Shown: piece by piece, positions 49,581 through 58,333 of the stretch
Numbering within the stretch: position 1 is the stretch's first letter
Layout of the letters: every line of letters begins with the position of its first letter
Assembly (NCBI RefSeq): GCF_001613205.1
Contig: NZ_BDBX01000012.1
Coordinates: forward strand, 1-64,000
DNA: 64,000 bases
Direction of reading: 5' to 3'
Source of the DNA: Nocardia sienata NBRC 100364
GTDB lineage: Bacteria; Actinomycetota; Actinomycetes; Mycobacteriales; Mycobacteriaceae
Translations under genes and position numbers: made by a program
The notes under the pieces: generated by a model
Told to the model about the DNA's origin: nothing
Seen by the model: only the letters and a program-made list of their open reading frames with translations
The model's database searches: none

Positions 49581-50795
49581 GTGGTCACCAACCCCCGGCT
49601 GGAACTCGCCCGCTACCTCCGCACCGAAACCGTCGGTGGCGCACTGTTGCTCGTCGCGGCCGCGGTGGCGTTGCTCTGGGTGAACTCGCCGTGGGGCCAG
49701 AGCTACCTCACACTCACCGAAACCCACCTGGCCATCCCGCCGCTGCACCTGGATCTCACCCTGGCCGACTGGGTGCAGGACGGCCTGCTCGCCGTGTTCT
49801 TCTTCGTGGCCGGTCTCGAACTCAAACGCGAACTCGTCATCGGCGAACTCGCCGACCCCAAACGCGCCGCGCTCCCGATCATCGCGGCCGTAGGTGGGGT
49901 GGTGACTCCGGCGATCATCGCCTACACGGTGGGTTTCGGGGTCGACGGGATGGACCGCGGCTGGGCGATTCCGGTCGCCACTGATATCGCCTTCGCCCTC
50001 GCGGTGCTGGCCATGACCGGTTCCCGGATCCCGGTCGGTGCGCGGGTCTTCCTCCTCAGCCTGGCCGTGGTCGACGATCTGCTGGCGATCGTGCTCATCG
50101 CGGTACTGTTCACCACCGGCCTGGCCTTCGCCTGGCTGGCGGCCGCACTGGCCTGTTGCGCGGCCTGGTGGTTCGCGCAGCACAAACGGTGGACCTCCCC
50201 GCTGATCTACATTCCGTTGGCCCTGGTCTGCTGGTATGCCTTGCACGAAGCGCATATTCACCCGACGCTGGCGGGCGTGGCCTGTGGTCTGCTCACCCGG
50301 GTCCGCCCGGACAAGGGCGAAACCGAAGCCCCCGCCGCCCGCTGGGAACACCGGTTCCAACCCATTTCGGCCGGACTGTGCGTGCCACTGTTCGCGCTTT
50401 TCGCGGCCGGGGTGCCGATCAACGCCGAGGTTTTCGGCGAGCTGTTCACCGACCGGTTGTCGCTGGCGATCATCTTCGGTCTGCTCATCGGCAAAACCGT
50501 GGGCATCTTCGGGATCAGCTGGTTGGCCATCCGCACCGGAATCGCCGAACGGCCCGCACAGCTGGGTTATCGGGACATGTTCGCCCTGTCGGTGCTGGGC
50601 GCGATCGGGTTCACCGTTAGCCTGCTGGTGGCGGAACTGGCACTGGAGGACTATCCCGATTCCGCCGAACTCGCCAAGGCCGCGGTCCTGGTGACGTCCA
50701 TGGCCGCATCGCTGGCCGGTTCGGCGCTACTGTTGCGGCGTGGGCGTGTCCACCGAGCACGGCGCGACGCGGATGCGCTAGAACCAGAACAGTAA
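49581..50795 (+). CDS. nhaA: NhaA-family Na+/H+ antiporter
   Basis: The 404-residue protein has about 11-12 helices. ETVGGALLLVAAAVALLWVNSPW is near the start, VFFFVAGLELKRELVIGEL in the middle, and the ion-binding aspartates are Asp135 (VATDIAFAL) and Asp165/Asp166 (VVDDLLAIV), matching D133, D163 and D164 of E. coli NhaA. It exchanges protons for sodium at the membrane. The GTG at 49581 follows AAAGG. It occupies the place of a protease gene (Rv3668c) in the mycobacterial order. The last 20 residues are basic and charged. Confidence 0.94.
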   Translation: MVTNPRLELARYLRTETVGGALLLVAAAVALLWVNSPWGQSYLTLTETHLAIPPLHLDLTLADWVQDGLLAVFFFVAGLELKRELVIGELADPKRAALPIIAAVGGVVTPAIIAYTVGFGVDGMDRGWAIPVATDIAFALAVLAMTGSRIPVGARVFLLSLAVVDDLLAIVLIAVLFTTGLAFAWLAAALACCAAWWFAQHKRWTSPLIYIPLALVCWYALHEAHIHPTLAGVACGLLTRVRPDKGETEAPAARWEHRFQPISAGLCVPLFALFAAGVPINAEVFGELFTDRLSLAIIFGLLIGKTVGIFGISWLAIRTGIAERPAQLGYRDMFALSVLGAIGFTVSLLVAELALEDYPDSAELAKAAVLVTSMAASLAGSALLLRRGRVHRARRDADALEPEQ

Positions 50796-50832
50796 GACCG
50801 AGCAGGATCGGGACAGGGAGAGGGTCGACCAC

Positions 50833-51333
50833 GTGAGTGTCACACAGGGCGGTAACGGAGACGGTGTACGAGGCGGCACGGTCACCTCGATTCCGCTGTC
50901 CGAGATCGACCCGCACGCATCGGCCAGTTTCGGCAGTCTTGTCCGCGACGCCTCCGAGCAGGTCTCGACCCTGGTCCGCGCCGAAGTCGCCCTGGCCAAA
51001 GCCGAGGTCACCGGTGAGATCAAGAAGGGCATGCAGGGCAGCGTCTTCTTCATCGGCGCGCTGACCGTGCTGCTGTTCAGCAGTTTCTTCTTCTTCTTCG
51101 CCGTGGCCGAGACCCTGGACATCTGGCTCACCCGGTGGGCCGCGTTCTGGATCGTCTTCGCGCTCATGATCCTGGTGACCGCGCTGCTGGCGTTCCTCGG
51201 CTACCGCAAGGTGAAGAAGCTGCGCGCGCCGGAGAAGACCATCGATTCGCTCAAGCAGACCCGTACGGTCCTGCCCTCCGGGTTCGGCGGCCACGACGAG
51301 CCGAGCGCGCTGGAGAAGACCACGCAGCGGTAG
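50833..51333 (+). CDS. Phage-holin-family (PF07332-type) membrane protein, Rv3669 type
   Basis: The 166-residue protein has an amphipathic N-terminal region (SFGSLVRDASEQVSTLVRAEVALAKAEVTGEIKKG) and two membrane helices (VFFIGALTVLLFSSFFFFFAVAETL and AAFWIVFALMILVTALLAFLGY). A charged tail ends in LKQTRTVLPSGFGG. This is the holin 3_6/DUF1469-like family, common in core actinobacterial genomes. The name reflects topology, and lysis activity is not implied. It lies 37 bp after nhaA, with a GGGAGAGGG ribosome-binding site before GTG 50833. Confidence 0.87.
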   Translation: MSVTQGGNGDGVRGGTVTSIPLSEIDPHASASFGSLVRDASEQVSTLVRAEVALAKAEVTGEIKKGMQGSVFFIGALTVLLFSSFFFFFAVAETLDIWLTRWAAFWIVFALMILVTALLAFLGYRKVKKLRAPEKTIDSLKQTRTVLPSGFGGHDEPSALEKTTQR

Positions 51334-51382
51334 GCGGGACCGGCACACCGCGACGGCCCGGCGTTCACTACGCTCGGACGGC

Positions 51383-52351
51383 GTGGCGTCGAACTTTCCA
51401 CCGGACCCGTCCAGCGTGCGCTTCGGCGGCCCCTGGACGCATCGCGACGTGCACGCCAACGGGATACGGCTGCACATCGCGAGCGCTGGACCGGAGCATC
51501 CGGAGGCGCCGCTGGTCGTCCTGTTACATGGGTTCGCGGACTTCTGGTGGTCGTGGCGCCATCAGCTCACCGCGCTCGCCGAACTCGGCAATCATGTGGT
51601 AGCGGTCGACCTGCGTGGCTACGGCGACAGTGACAAACCGCCGCGCGGCTACGACGGCTGGACGCTGGCCGGTGATATCGCGGGGCTGATCCGCGCGCTC
51701 GGGCACACCGGCGCGACCCTGGTCGGGCATGCCGACGGCGGTCTGGTCTGCTGGGCGACCGCGGTCCTGCACCCTCGACTGGTCCGGTCGATCGCTGTGG
51801 TGTCCTCGCCGCATCCGGCGGCCCTGAAGAGTTCGGTGCTGCGGGACCACGCCCAGCGCCGGGCGTGGTTACCGGAGTTCCTGCGCGACCAGCTCCCCCG
51901 CTACCCCGAGCACCGGCTCACCCGCGACGACGGTGCCGGCGCCGTGCGGATCCTGGCCGACCGCGCCGACCGGTCCTGGGCGCGCACCGCGGATTTCGCC
52001 GACAGCGCCAACCGGATGCGTTCGGCCATCCGGATTCCCGGGGCCGCCCACTGCGGGCTGGAATACCGGCGCTGGGCCTTCCGCAGCCAGTGGCGGGCCG
52101 ACGGTCGTCGGTTCATGGCGGTGATGCGTCAGCCGATCGATATCCCGGTGGTCTCCATGCGCGGCGAGTTCGACCGCTACATCCTGCCCGCCACCGTGCA
52201 CCGCGGCCCGCAACTGTCACCGCACCGCCGGGTGGTCACCATCCGTGACGCCGCGCATTTCGCGCACCTGGAGAATCCGGACGCGGTCACCGCCGAGATC
52301 GCGAAGCTGCTCGCCGGGACCGACCGGCGAAGACCGGGTCGCTACGCCTGA
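51383..52351 (+). CDS. ephE: Epoxide-hydrolase-like alpha/beta-hydrolase (EphE type)
   Basis: The 322-residue protein has the alpha/beta-hydrolase epoxide hydrolase layout: VLLHGFADFWWSWRHQL near residues 44-60, VDLRGYGDSDKPPRGYDGW near 74-92, a cap with HCGLEYRRWAFRSQW, and a C-terminal RDAAHFAHLENPD histidine. The nucleophile elbow reads GHADGG. Counting from the canonical G-x-Nu-x-G, Ala occupies the nucleophile position and Asp follows one residue later. My recollection of the M. tuberculosis EphE sequence has the same feature. Catalysis therefore needs testing. GTG 51383 starts the protein. Confidence 0.85.
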   Translation: MASNFPPDPSSVRFGGPWTHRDVHANGIRLHIASAGPEHPEAPLVVLLHGFADFWWSWRHQLTALAELGNHVVAVDLRGYGDSDKPPRGYDGWTLAGDIAGLIRALGHTGATLVGHADGGLVCWATAVLHPRLVRSIAVVSSPHPAALKSSVLRDHAQRRAWLPEFLRDQLPRYPEHRLTRDDGAGAVRILADRADRSWARTADFADSANRMRSAIRIPGAAHCGLEYRRWAFRSQWRADGRRFMAVMRQPIDIPVVSMRGEFDRYILPATVHRGPQLSPHRRVVTIRDAAHFAHLENPDAVTAEIAKLLAGTDRRRPGRYA

Positions 52352-52611
52352 GTGCCCGGTGTGGGTGGGACTCACTCACAGCCTGCGTACGTCCCGGCCG
52401 TAGACCGGCACCGGCCACCCGAGCCGCGTCGACCGGGGTGCGCCCGTGGGCGAGATCCGGTGGTAGCGGCCTTGGTCGGCTCCGCCGCATGCGGGTATTC
52501 GACGCCGCACCGACGAGGTCCCGAGCCGATTATCGGCGCACGGCCGCCGAGCCCCGGCCGACCCCGGCTTCGACACTCCCAGATACGCCAGGCCCGGCCG
52601 GCGCCCGCAGG
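52352..52611. other. Convergent intergenic region ephE/marP
   Basis: The 260-bp gap contains several GC-rich inverted stretches but no single clear terminator, and no credible gene. A minus-strand frame contains an ankyrin-like phrase (GRTPVDAARVAG), which is too short to call. Confidence 0.4.
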
Positions 52612-53805
52612 TCAGCTCAGTACGCAGGGACCGGTATCCACCGGCGCACTGGCCGAGGGTGCGATATCAATACGTTCCCGGACCTCGTCGAGTGTGAGGA
52701 CGTAACCGGTGTCGTCGTCGGTGACGGCGGCACCGAACACCACGCCCAGCACATTGCCCTCGGTATCGACCAGTGGGCCACCCGAATTCCCGGCCCGCAC
52801 CGAGCCGCGCACGGTGTAGACCTCACGTTCCACCGTGCCGTCCCGGTAGATGGTGGGCCCCGTCAAATCCAGCGTCTCGCGCACCCTGGCCGCGCTCGCC
52901 GTGTACCGGCCACCGCCGGGATAGCCGAGCACAATCGCGCTCTCACCCGATCCGGCCGGTTCGGACGCCTGCGGAATGACCGGCGCGACCAGCCCGGGCA
53001 CCGACAGCACCGCGATATCCATGGACGGATCGAATTCGACCACCGTGGCATCCAGCGGTCCGGCCGCGGAATCCACTGTCACGCTGGTGGTTCCGGCCAC
53101 CACGTGCGCATTGGTCATCACTCGCTCCGGCGCCACCACGAAGCCGGAACCTTCCAGCGCCCGCTGGCAGCTCGGTGCCACACCGCGGATACGCAGCACG
53201 CTCTGCTGCAGGGAACCGGCGACCGGACTGGCCAGCACGCTGGGATCCGGCGGTTCCACCGCGGCGATGGGCGCGCGCCCGAACGGGCCGATCACATCCG
53301 GCAGACCCGAGGTGTTGAGCAGTTTGGAGAACTCGTTGGGCAGGTGGCGCAACCAGTCCGGGGCGACCCGGTTGACGTCGGCCAGTACGCGGGAACTGTT
53401 GATGGCCGAGGCGATGGCGGGCTGCGACGAGGTCGCCAGGGGCAGCGCCAGCAGCCAGGCCGTCACCAGCACCGCGCCGGTCTGCAGTACCGCGCCGACC
53501 ACACTGTCGGCCCCGCGCGCGAAGGGATGGGTCATCCCGCTGCGCGCCGCCCGGCCCAGCACCATGCCTGCTACTTCACCGACGATCACCAGCAGCACGA
53601 TGAGCAGGACGCCGGCCAGTACCCGGCTGCGGCCCTCATCGATGTGCACGAGAATGTGCGGGGCGATCAGAATGCCGGCGACCGCGCCGAGCACCACCCC
53701 GAGAAAAGCCAGTGCGGACGCCACCGCGCCCTGCCGCCACCCGGAGGAGGCGGCCAGGAGCGCCAATATGACAACCGCTATATCGAGCCACGCCGAGGAG
53801 CTCAC
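52612..53805 (-). CDS. marP: MarP-type membrane-anchored serine protease
   Basis: The 397-residue protein has four N-terminal membrane helices of the CvpA type (about 5-25, 30-52, 62-84, 101-124), then a periplasmic chymotrypsin-like protease. The triad is His234 (NAHVVAG), Asp263 (SMDIAVLSV) and Ser341 (RAGNSGGPL). Cys213 and Cys394 match the regulatory disulfide pair of M. tuberculosis MarP (Rv3671c), which protects against acid stress by processing peptidoglycan hydrolases. The GTG start overlaps the NUDIX stop by 4 nt, linking it to the upstream nth-TlpA-NUDIX chain. Confidence 0.94.
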   Translation of the reverse strand: MSSSAWLDIAVVILALLAASSGWRQGAVASALAFLGVVLGAVAGILIAPHILVHIDEGRSRVLAGVLLIVLLVIVGEVAGMVLGRAARSGMTHPFARGADSVVGAVLQTGAVLVTAWLLALPLATSSQPAIASAINSSRVLADVNRVAPDWLRHLPNEFSKLLNTSGLPDVIGPFGRAPIAAVEPPDPSVLASPVAGSLQQSVLRIRGVAPSCQRALEGSGFVVAPERVMTNAHVVAGTTSVTVDSAAGPLDATVVEFDPSMDIAVLSVPGLVAPVIPQASEPAGSGESAIVLGYPGGGRYTASAARVRETLDLTGPTIYRDGTVEREVYTVRGSVRAGNSGGPLVDTEGNVLGVVFGAAVTDDDTGYVLTLDEVRERIDIAPSASAPVDTGPCVLS

Positions 53806-54506
53806 AACACCATCCCCACTGCGGCCAACGCCTCTTCCAGATCACGCACGTCGGTTCGGTCCCATTCCGATTCCCAGCCCAGTGAAGTCACGAGTTCGGC
53901 CAGTATGCCGCCGGTGAGTCCCCAGACCAACATTCCGTCCACCTGGAAGGCCGGACTCCGGTACCCGAGCGCGGTGCGGACCAGGAACCGGTTGGCCGGA
54001 TCGAGGAGTTCCGCCATCGGTACTCGCACCACCCGATCGGTTTCCGCACTGTCCACGACCCGCACCTCGCTCGGCGTGCGCCAATACGAGACGACCGGGG
54101 TGACGTCGAAGCGCGATACCGGGACGTACACCTTCGGCAGTGTGGTGATCGGCTGCACGCCGGTCCGGTCCAGACCGGTTTCCTCCCATGCCTCGCGCAG
54201 CGCGGTATCGACCGGACCGTCATCGCCGGGATCGGCGGCACCACCGGGAAATGCCACCTGCCCACGGTGCTGCCGCATGGTGGTCGCGCGCTGGGTGAGC
54301 AGTACGTCGGCGTCGGCAGGCAGCCCACCGGCTGCGGTCGGATCACCGGCCGGATCGCCCGCGAAGAGCACCAGGACCGCGGCCTCGCGGACCTTGCCCG
54401 CCATCGTGCGGCGCAACATCCGGGTACGGCCGAGAGTGTCGGCGAAATCGGGCTGGGCGGGTCCGGCCGCCCCGCTCAGCCAGGGCGGCACCAGATGTTC
54501 ACTCAT
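53802..54506 (-). CDS. NUDIX hydrolase, CoA-pyrophosphatase-like (Rv3672c type)
   Basis: The 234-residue protein contains the NUDIX box GGAADPGDDGPVDTALREAWEETGL near residues 86-110. REAWEET provides the catalytic and metal glutamates, and the usual first Glu is Asp, as often seen in CoA-type NUDIX proteins. LLTQRATTMRQHRGQVAFPGG just before it matches the LLTxRs...xHxGxxxFPGG coenzyme A diphosphatase signature. It probably cleaves CoA or acyl-CoA to 4'-phosphopantetheine and 3',5'-ADP. The ATG at 54506 follows GAGGAAGATCCC. It is coupled to marP. Confidence 0.9.
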   Translation of the reverse strand: MSEHLVPPWLSGAAGPAQPDFADTLGRTRMLRRTMAGKVREAAVLVLFAGDPAGDPTAAGGLPADADVLLTQRATTMRQHRGQVAFPGGAADPGDDGPVDTALREAWEETGLDRTGVQPITTLPKVYVPVSRFDVTPVVSYWRTPSEVRVVDSAETDRVVRVPMAELLDPANRFLVRTALGYRSPAFQVDGMLVWGLTGGILAELVTSLGWESEWDRTDVRDLEEALAAVGMVL

Positions 54507-54594
54507 GGGATCTTCCTCGAAGGGGCTATACGCGCTCCGCAGCGGCCGAGGCGTTGGCGGACCGAATAGCGAAGCGTCAGCGAAGGAATTCCCA

Positions 54595-55248
54595 TCATGC
54601 GGTGACTCCCAGCGCGCCGGCCACACTGGCGGCGATATCGTCCGCGTCGCGGAACGGGCGGGCGACATAGTCCGCGATCGAACCGTCCGAGCGGACCAGA
54701 ACGGTGATCGGCAGGGCGGTCGGGGCCTGCGCGGCGGCGCGCACTCGGGCGTCGGAGTCCTGCAGCCCCGGCAGGTGCAACCCGGGGCGCCCCTGCGCCC
54801 GCAGCTCGTCGTCGAGCGCGGCGAGCAGCGCGAGCGCTTTCGCCTCGTCCGGGTCACTGTGCACCGTGACCACCTGCACCGCGGAGCCCGCCCGGTCGGC
54901 GTATTCCTGGAAGTGGGGCAGTTCGGTACGGCACGGTTGGCACCAGTACGCCCACAGGTTGAGTACGAGGGGCCGGCCGGTAAGGCGACCCGGGTACACC
55001 GGCGAGGCATCGGCGAGACAAGTCAGCACCAGATCCGCCAGCGGACCCGGCCGCGGTGTCGATGTCGACGCGGGGGGGCAATCCGCGGCGCCGGACGCCG
55101 CGCGCAGCGCGGGTTCGATCTTGCGGGTGGGTTCTGTCACCGGCCCTGCGTTTTCCGAACCACCGCGCGGCCAGAATGCGATCGCGGCCGCCAGGGCCAC
55201 TATTACCGCCGTCAACGCCCATTTCCAGAAAACCGGTACGCGACTCAC
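54595..55248 (-). CDS. TlpA-like membrane-anchored thioredoxin-fold protein (Rv3673c type)
   Basis: The 217-residue protein has an N-terminal signal-anchor ([21 protein letters not shown], residues 6-26), then a thioredoxin fold on the outer side. [23 protein letters not shown] contains the CxxC site Cys103/Cys106, and two further cysteines (Cys57, Cys77) precede it. [21 protein letters not shown] has the cis-Pro. It is expected to reduce or isomerise disulfides in exported proteins. The GTG overlaps the nth stop codon by 4 nt. The downstream marP product needs a disulfide, which suggests a functional link. Confidence 0.9.
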   Translation of the reverse strand: MSRVPVFWKWALTAVIVALAAAIAFWPRGGSENAGPVTEPTRKIEPALRAASGAADCPPASTSTPRPGPLADLVLTCLADASPVYPGRLTGRPLVLNLWAYWCQPCRTELPHFQEYADRAGSAVQVVTVHSDPDEAKALALLAALDDELRAQGRPGLHLPGLQDSDARVRAAAQAPTALPITVLVRSDGSIADYVARPFRDADDIAASVAGALGVTA

Positions 55249-56078
55249 CGGCCCACCAGTTCGAGCAGATGCGGCGCCTCGGGTCCTTTCACGAGTTTTG
55301 CCGCCGCTTCCGGATCGGTGGGTCCGGCCCCGAACGAGGGGCAGTCCTTGGCCAGCAGGCAGACACCGCACGCCGGCTTCCGGGCATGACAGACACGCCG
55401 CCCGTGGAAGATCACCCGGTGCGACAGCATCGTCCATTCCTTGCGCTCGATCAGCGCACCGATCGCGTGTTCGACCTTTACCGGGTCCTCCTCGGCGGTC
55501 CACCCCCAGCGACGCACCAACCGGCCGAAATGGGTATCGACGGTGATACCCGGAATTCCGAATGCGTTACCGAGAATCACATTGGCGGTTTTCCGGCCGA
55601 TGCCCGGTAAACGGACCAGCTCCGCCATCGTGTGAGGTAATTCACCGTCGTAGTGTTCGAGAAGTGCCTGTCCGAGGCCGATGAGTGAATTCGCCTTGTT
55701 GCGGTAGAAACCGGTGGGGCGGATGAGTTCTTCCAGCTCCGCACGGTTGGCCTCGGCATATGCGCGGGCGTCGGGATAGGCGGCGAACAGCGCCGGAGTG
55801 GTCATATTCACTCGCACATCCGTGCATTGCGCAGACAGGATCGTGGCCACCGCCAGTTCCAGCGGAGTACCGAAATCCAACTCGCAATGAGCGTCGGGAA
55901 ATGCACGTGCCAGAAGCCGGTTCATACGGCGGGCACGACGCACCAGACCCAAACGCGTTTCCGCCGGTCGAGTACTGGATTTACGGGTGCGCGCCCCGCC
56001 GGCGGCCGGGCGCACGACAGCCGCCTCGACAGTGCCGGAAATGTCGCTTCCGACGGTTTCTGAGGGGGAGGTACGCAC
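55245..56078 (-). CDS. nth: Endonuclease III (DNA glycosylase/AP lyase)
   Basis: The 277-residue protein removes oxidised pyrimidines in base-excision repair. The helix-hairpin-helix [13 protein letters not shown] carries the catalytic Lys163, and the catalytic Asp181 is in TVDTHFGR. The C-terminal Cys230, Cys237, Cys240 and Cys246 give the C-X6-C-X2-C-X5-C [4Fe-4S] cluster. An N-terminal extension of about 45 residues is polar and Arg-rich; a downstream start is possible. It is first in the nth-TlpA-NUDIX-marP chain, divergent from the 84-residue membrane gene. Confidence 0.95.
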   Translation of the reverse strand: MRTSPSETVGSDISGTVEAAVVRPAAGGARTRKSSTRPAETRLGLVRRARRMNRLLARAFPDAHCELDFGTPLELAVATILSAQCTDVRVNMTTPALFAAYPDARAYAEANRAELEELIRPTGFYRNKANSLIGLGQALLEHYDGELPHTMAELVRLPGIGRKTANVILGNAFGIPGITVDTHFGRLVRRWGWTAEEDPVKVEHAIGALIERKEWTMLSHRVIFHGRRVCHARKPACGVCLLAKDCPSFGAGPTDPEAAAKLVKGPEAPHLLELVGR

Positions 56079-56169
56079 CCGTCCACCATACGGAACCGTC
56101 CGACAACGTTGTCTTCTCAGTTCTACTCCCGTATTCCATCTGAGACCTCGACCGTGTTAACTACCCGGC

Positions 56170-56424
56170 ATGCAAGGACTCGCTGTGGTGCTCTTCCCAG
56201 TGGTGTTGATGCTGTTCGCACTCGGCATGGAACGGGTGGAGAACCGTCTGCGCAAACTTCTCGAGCCCGACGAGGAAGTCCAGGCCTACCTGGACAAGGC
56301 CAGCAACGCCGAGGTCAACGAGCTGACGAAGCTCGGACTACCGGCGGCGGTCGCGCGTATGCGCCGCCGCCGTAATCGCAGCGAGGAGGCGCGCGAGACC
56401 GTCGACATCGCCCGTGCGAGCTGA
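56170..56424 (+). CDS. Small membrane protein (Rv3675-like)
   Basis: The 84-residue protein has one N-terminal helix (GLAVVLFPVVLMLFALGM) and a charged cytoplasmic tail with a coiled-coil-like MERVENRLRKLLEPDEEVQAYLDKASNAEVNEL and a basic RMRRRRNRS. The family function is unknown. It is encoded between nth and crp, as in mycobacteria. It may be part of the crp upstream region rather than its operon, because about 180 bp follow. Confidence 0.72.
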   Translation: MQGLAVVLFPVVLMLFALGMERVENRLRKLLEPDEEVQAYLDKASNAEVNELTKLGLPAAVARMRRRRNRSEEARETVDIARAS

Positions 56425-56498
56425 TCGACATCGCCCGTACGAGCCGATTCGTGCGGGCGGCCGTACCGTCCCGACTCGCCCACGGTTAACCTTCCTTA

Positions 56499-56514
56499 CG
56501 TGGTGTCTGTCACT
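56499..56514. promoter_or_regulatory. Imperfect Crp site upstream of crp
   Basis: CGTGG-TGTCTG-TCACT has the Crp spacing and matches seven of the ten consensus positions. It lies about 90 bp upstream of the crp start and could mediate autoregulation, but the match is weak. Confidence 0.35.
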
Positions 56515-56604
56515 GCGCGTCGATAACGCCGCGTAGACTGCACTGTCGGCCGAACCGCATCGGTCCGCCCGACGACTACAGCCGTTTCCCTAAGGAGCAC
56601 ATTC

Positions 56605-57279
56605 GTGGACGAGGCCCTCGCCAGAGCAGGCATCTTCCAAGGCGTTGAGCCCACCGCGGTGGCTGCGCTCGCCAAACAGCTGCAGCCCGTGGATTTCCCT
56701 CGCGGCCACGTCATCTTCAACGAGGGCGAACCGGGTGATCGGCTGTACATCATCACGTCCGGCAAGGTGAAGCTGGGCCGCCGTTCTCCGGACGGCCGGG
56801 AGAACCTGCTGACCATCATGGGTCCGTCGGATATGTTCGGCGAGCTGTCGATCTTCGATCCCGGGCCGCGTACCTCCACCGCCACCACGGTGACCGAGGT
56901 CCGCGCCGTGACCATGGACCGGGACGCGCTCAAGGCGTGGATCGATCAGCGTCCCGAGATCGCCGAACAGCTGCTGCGGGTACTCGCCCGCCGGCTGCGC
57001 CGGACCAACAACAACCTCGCGGACCTGATCTTCACCGACGTGCCCGGCCGGGTCGCCAAGGCGCTGCTGCAGCTCGCACAGCGGTTCGGCACCCAGGAGG
57101 CGGGCGCGCTGCGGGTGACCCACGACCTGACCCAGGAGGAGATCGCCCAGCTCGTCGGCGCCTCCCGCGAGACGGTCAACAAGGCGCTCGCCGATTTCGC
57201 GCACCGCGGCTGGCTGCGCCTCGAGGGCAAGAGTGTGCTGATCTCCGATTCCGAGCGGCTGGCCCGCCGGGCTCGCTGA
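56605..57279 (+). CDS. crp: Crp/Fnr-family cAMP-responsive regulator (Crp/GlxR type)
   Basis: The 224-residue protein is very close to Rv3676. The N-terminal cyclic-nucleotide fold has [12 protein letters not shown] (39-50) and the phosphate-binding cassette [18 protein letters not shown], with Glu80 and Arg89. A long dimer helix ([23 protein letters not shown]) leads to the winged helix [32 protein letters not shown]. It binds TGTGA-N6-TCACA sites, of which a perfect copy lies at 40609 and a near copy at 61823. It starts at GTG 56605 after an AAGGAG ribosome-binding site. Confidence 0.96.
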   Translation: MDEALARAGIFQGVEPTAVAALAKQLQPVDFPRGHVIFNEGEPGDRLYIITSGKVKLGRRSPDGRENLLTIMGPSDMFGELSIFDPGPRTSTATTVTEVRAVTMDRDALKAWIDQRPEIAEQLLRVLARRLRRTNNNLADLIFTDVPGRVAKALLQLAQRFGTQEAGALRVTHDLTQEEIAQLVGASRETVNKALADFAHRGWLRLEGKSVLISDSERLARRAR

Positions 57280-57387
57280 CACCGCGGCACGAACACCCCC
57301 GGCCATACCCGGGAGTCCACCCGATCGCGGAGGGTGGACCACCGGTCGGTACCGGGCGCACCGAGTACTTGCGGCGCTGCTACGTAG

Positions 57388-57433
57388 AACGGGCGGTGCT
57401 CCGAGGGATACCGTCCCCGGAGCGCCGCCCGTT
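57388..57433. terminator. Bidirectional terminator between crp and the MBL gene
   Basis: AACGGGCGGTGCTCCG (57388-57403) pairs with CGGAGCGCCGCCCGTT (57418-57433), 16 bp with one T-G wobble. It lies between the convergent crp and metallo-beta-lactamase-fold genes. Confidence 0.82.
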
Positions 57434-57449
57434 GCCGAATACGCTCGGC

Positions 57450-58253
57450 TCAGTTCTGCGTGTCCTGCTCCGACCGCAGATACGTGAGCTGCGATTCCAC
57501 CGAACTACGGGCCGCCGGCCACAGGCTCTCGTCGACGTCGGAGTACACCTTGCGCACCACATCCATGGCATCCGCGTCGGCACCGAGCTCTGCCAGGGCC
57601 GTGCGGACCTGTGCGAGCCGCTCCTGCCGGTGCGCGATGTAGTACCGCGCCACCGGTTCCGCATCCGGGTGATCGGGGCCGTGTGCGGGCAGCAGGGCCC
57701 GCCCCGCACCGGCCTCGAGCAAACGGTCCATCGACCGTAGATAGTCCCGCAGCGTGCCGTCGCGATCGAGCACCGTGGTGCCGCGACCGAGGATGGTGTC
57801 CCCGCTCAGCAGCGCGTCCTCGAGCAGGAAACTCACCGAATCGGCCGTATGCCCGGGAGTGTGCAGCACCGTGATCCGCAGGCCGGCGGCCTCGATCAGT
57901 TCACCGTCGGCCAGCGCCGTCACTTCGCCGCGCAGGAACTCCGGGTCCATGGCCCGTACCGGTGTCCCGGTCAGACGCACCAACTCGTCGATCCCACCGG
58001 TGTGGTCGGGATGCCGATGGGTGATCAGGGTGAGCGCCACCGCACCGCCGGCCGCCGCGGCGATCGCCGCGATGTGCTCCGGGTCGTCGGGCCCCGGGTC
58101 CACCACCACACAGTCCGCGCGATCGGGGGATCGCAAAATCCAGGTGTTCGTACCGTCCAGAGTCATCGGTCCCGGATTGTTCGCGAGCAGTACCGACGCC
58201 GACGGCGTCACCACGCGCAGTTGCCCGTAGGCGGGATGGGTGAGTGTCACCAC
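57450..58253 (-). CDS. Metallo-beta-lactamase-fold hydrolase (Rv3677c type)
   Basis: The 267-residue protein is an LACTB2-like MBL enzyme. The zinc motif THRHPDH lies at residues 78-84 (HxHxDH), with LHTPGHTADSVSFLL, SGDTILG and LLPAHGPDH supplying the remaining ligands. The last 60 residues form a helical winged domain, typical of the LACTB2 group. RNase or thioesterase activity is possible. GTG 58253 starts the protein. It lies downstream of ridA on the same strand. Confidence 0.9.
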   Translation of the reverse strand: MVTLTHPAYGQLRVVTPSASVLLANNPGPMTLDGTNTWILRSPDRADCVVVDPGPDDPEHIAAIAAAAGGAVALTLITHRHPDHTGGIDELVRLTGTPVRAMDPEFLRGEVTALADGELIEAAGLRITVLHTPGHTADSVSFLLEDALLSGDTILGRGTTVLDRDGTLRDYLRSMDRLLEAGAGRALLPAHGPDHPDAEPVARYYIAHRQERLAQVRTALAELGADADAMDVVRKVYSDVDESLWPAARSSVESQLTYLRSEQDTQN

Positions 58254-58333
58254 AACACCTCCAATTCGAAAGTCGCCCGTTCGAATCTATGGGCAACGCG
58301 GCGGGTCTGCCGAACCGGGAGCGTGCGGCCTGC

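Noticed and set aside
47874..50360. An 828-codon open frame antisense to acs and nhaA
   Set aside because: It is the complement of two well-supported genes in a GC-rich genome; its Gly/Asp/Arg/Gln-rich composition and lack of domains mark it as a shadow. Similar long antisense frames across topA, holB and tadA were dropped for the same reason.
52376..52576. Ankyrin-like remnant between ephE and marP
   Set aside because: Only one short phrase (GRTPVDAARVAG) resembles an ankyrin repeat; a single partial repeat is not enough to call a gene or pseudogene.
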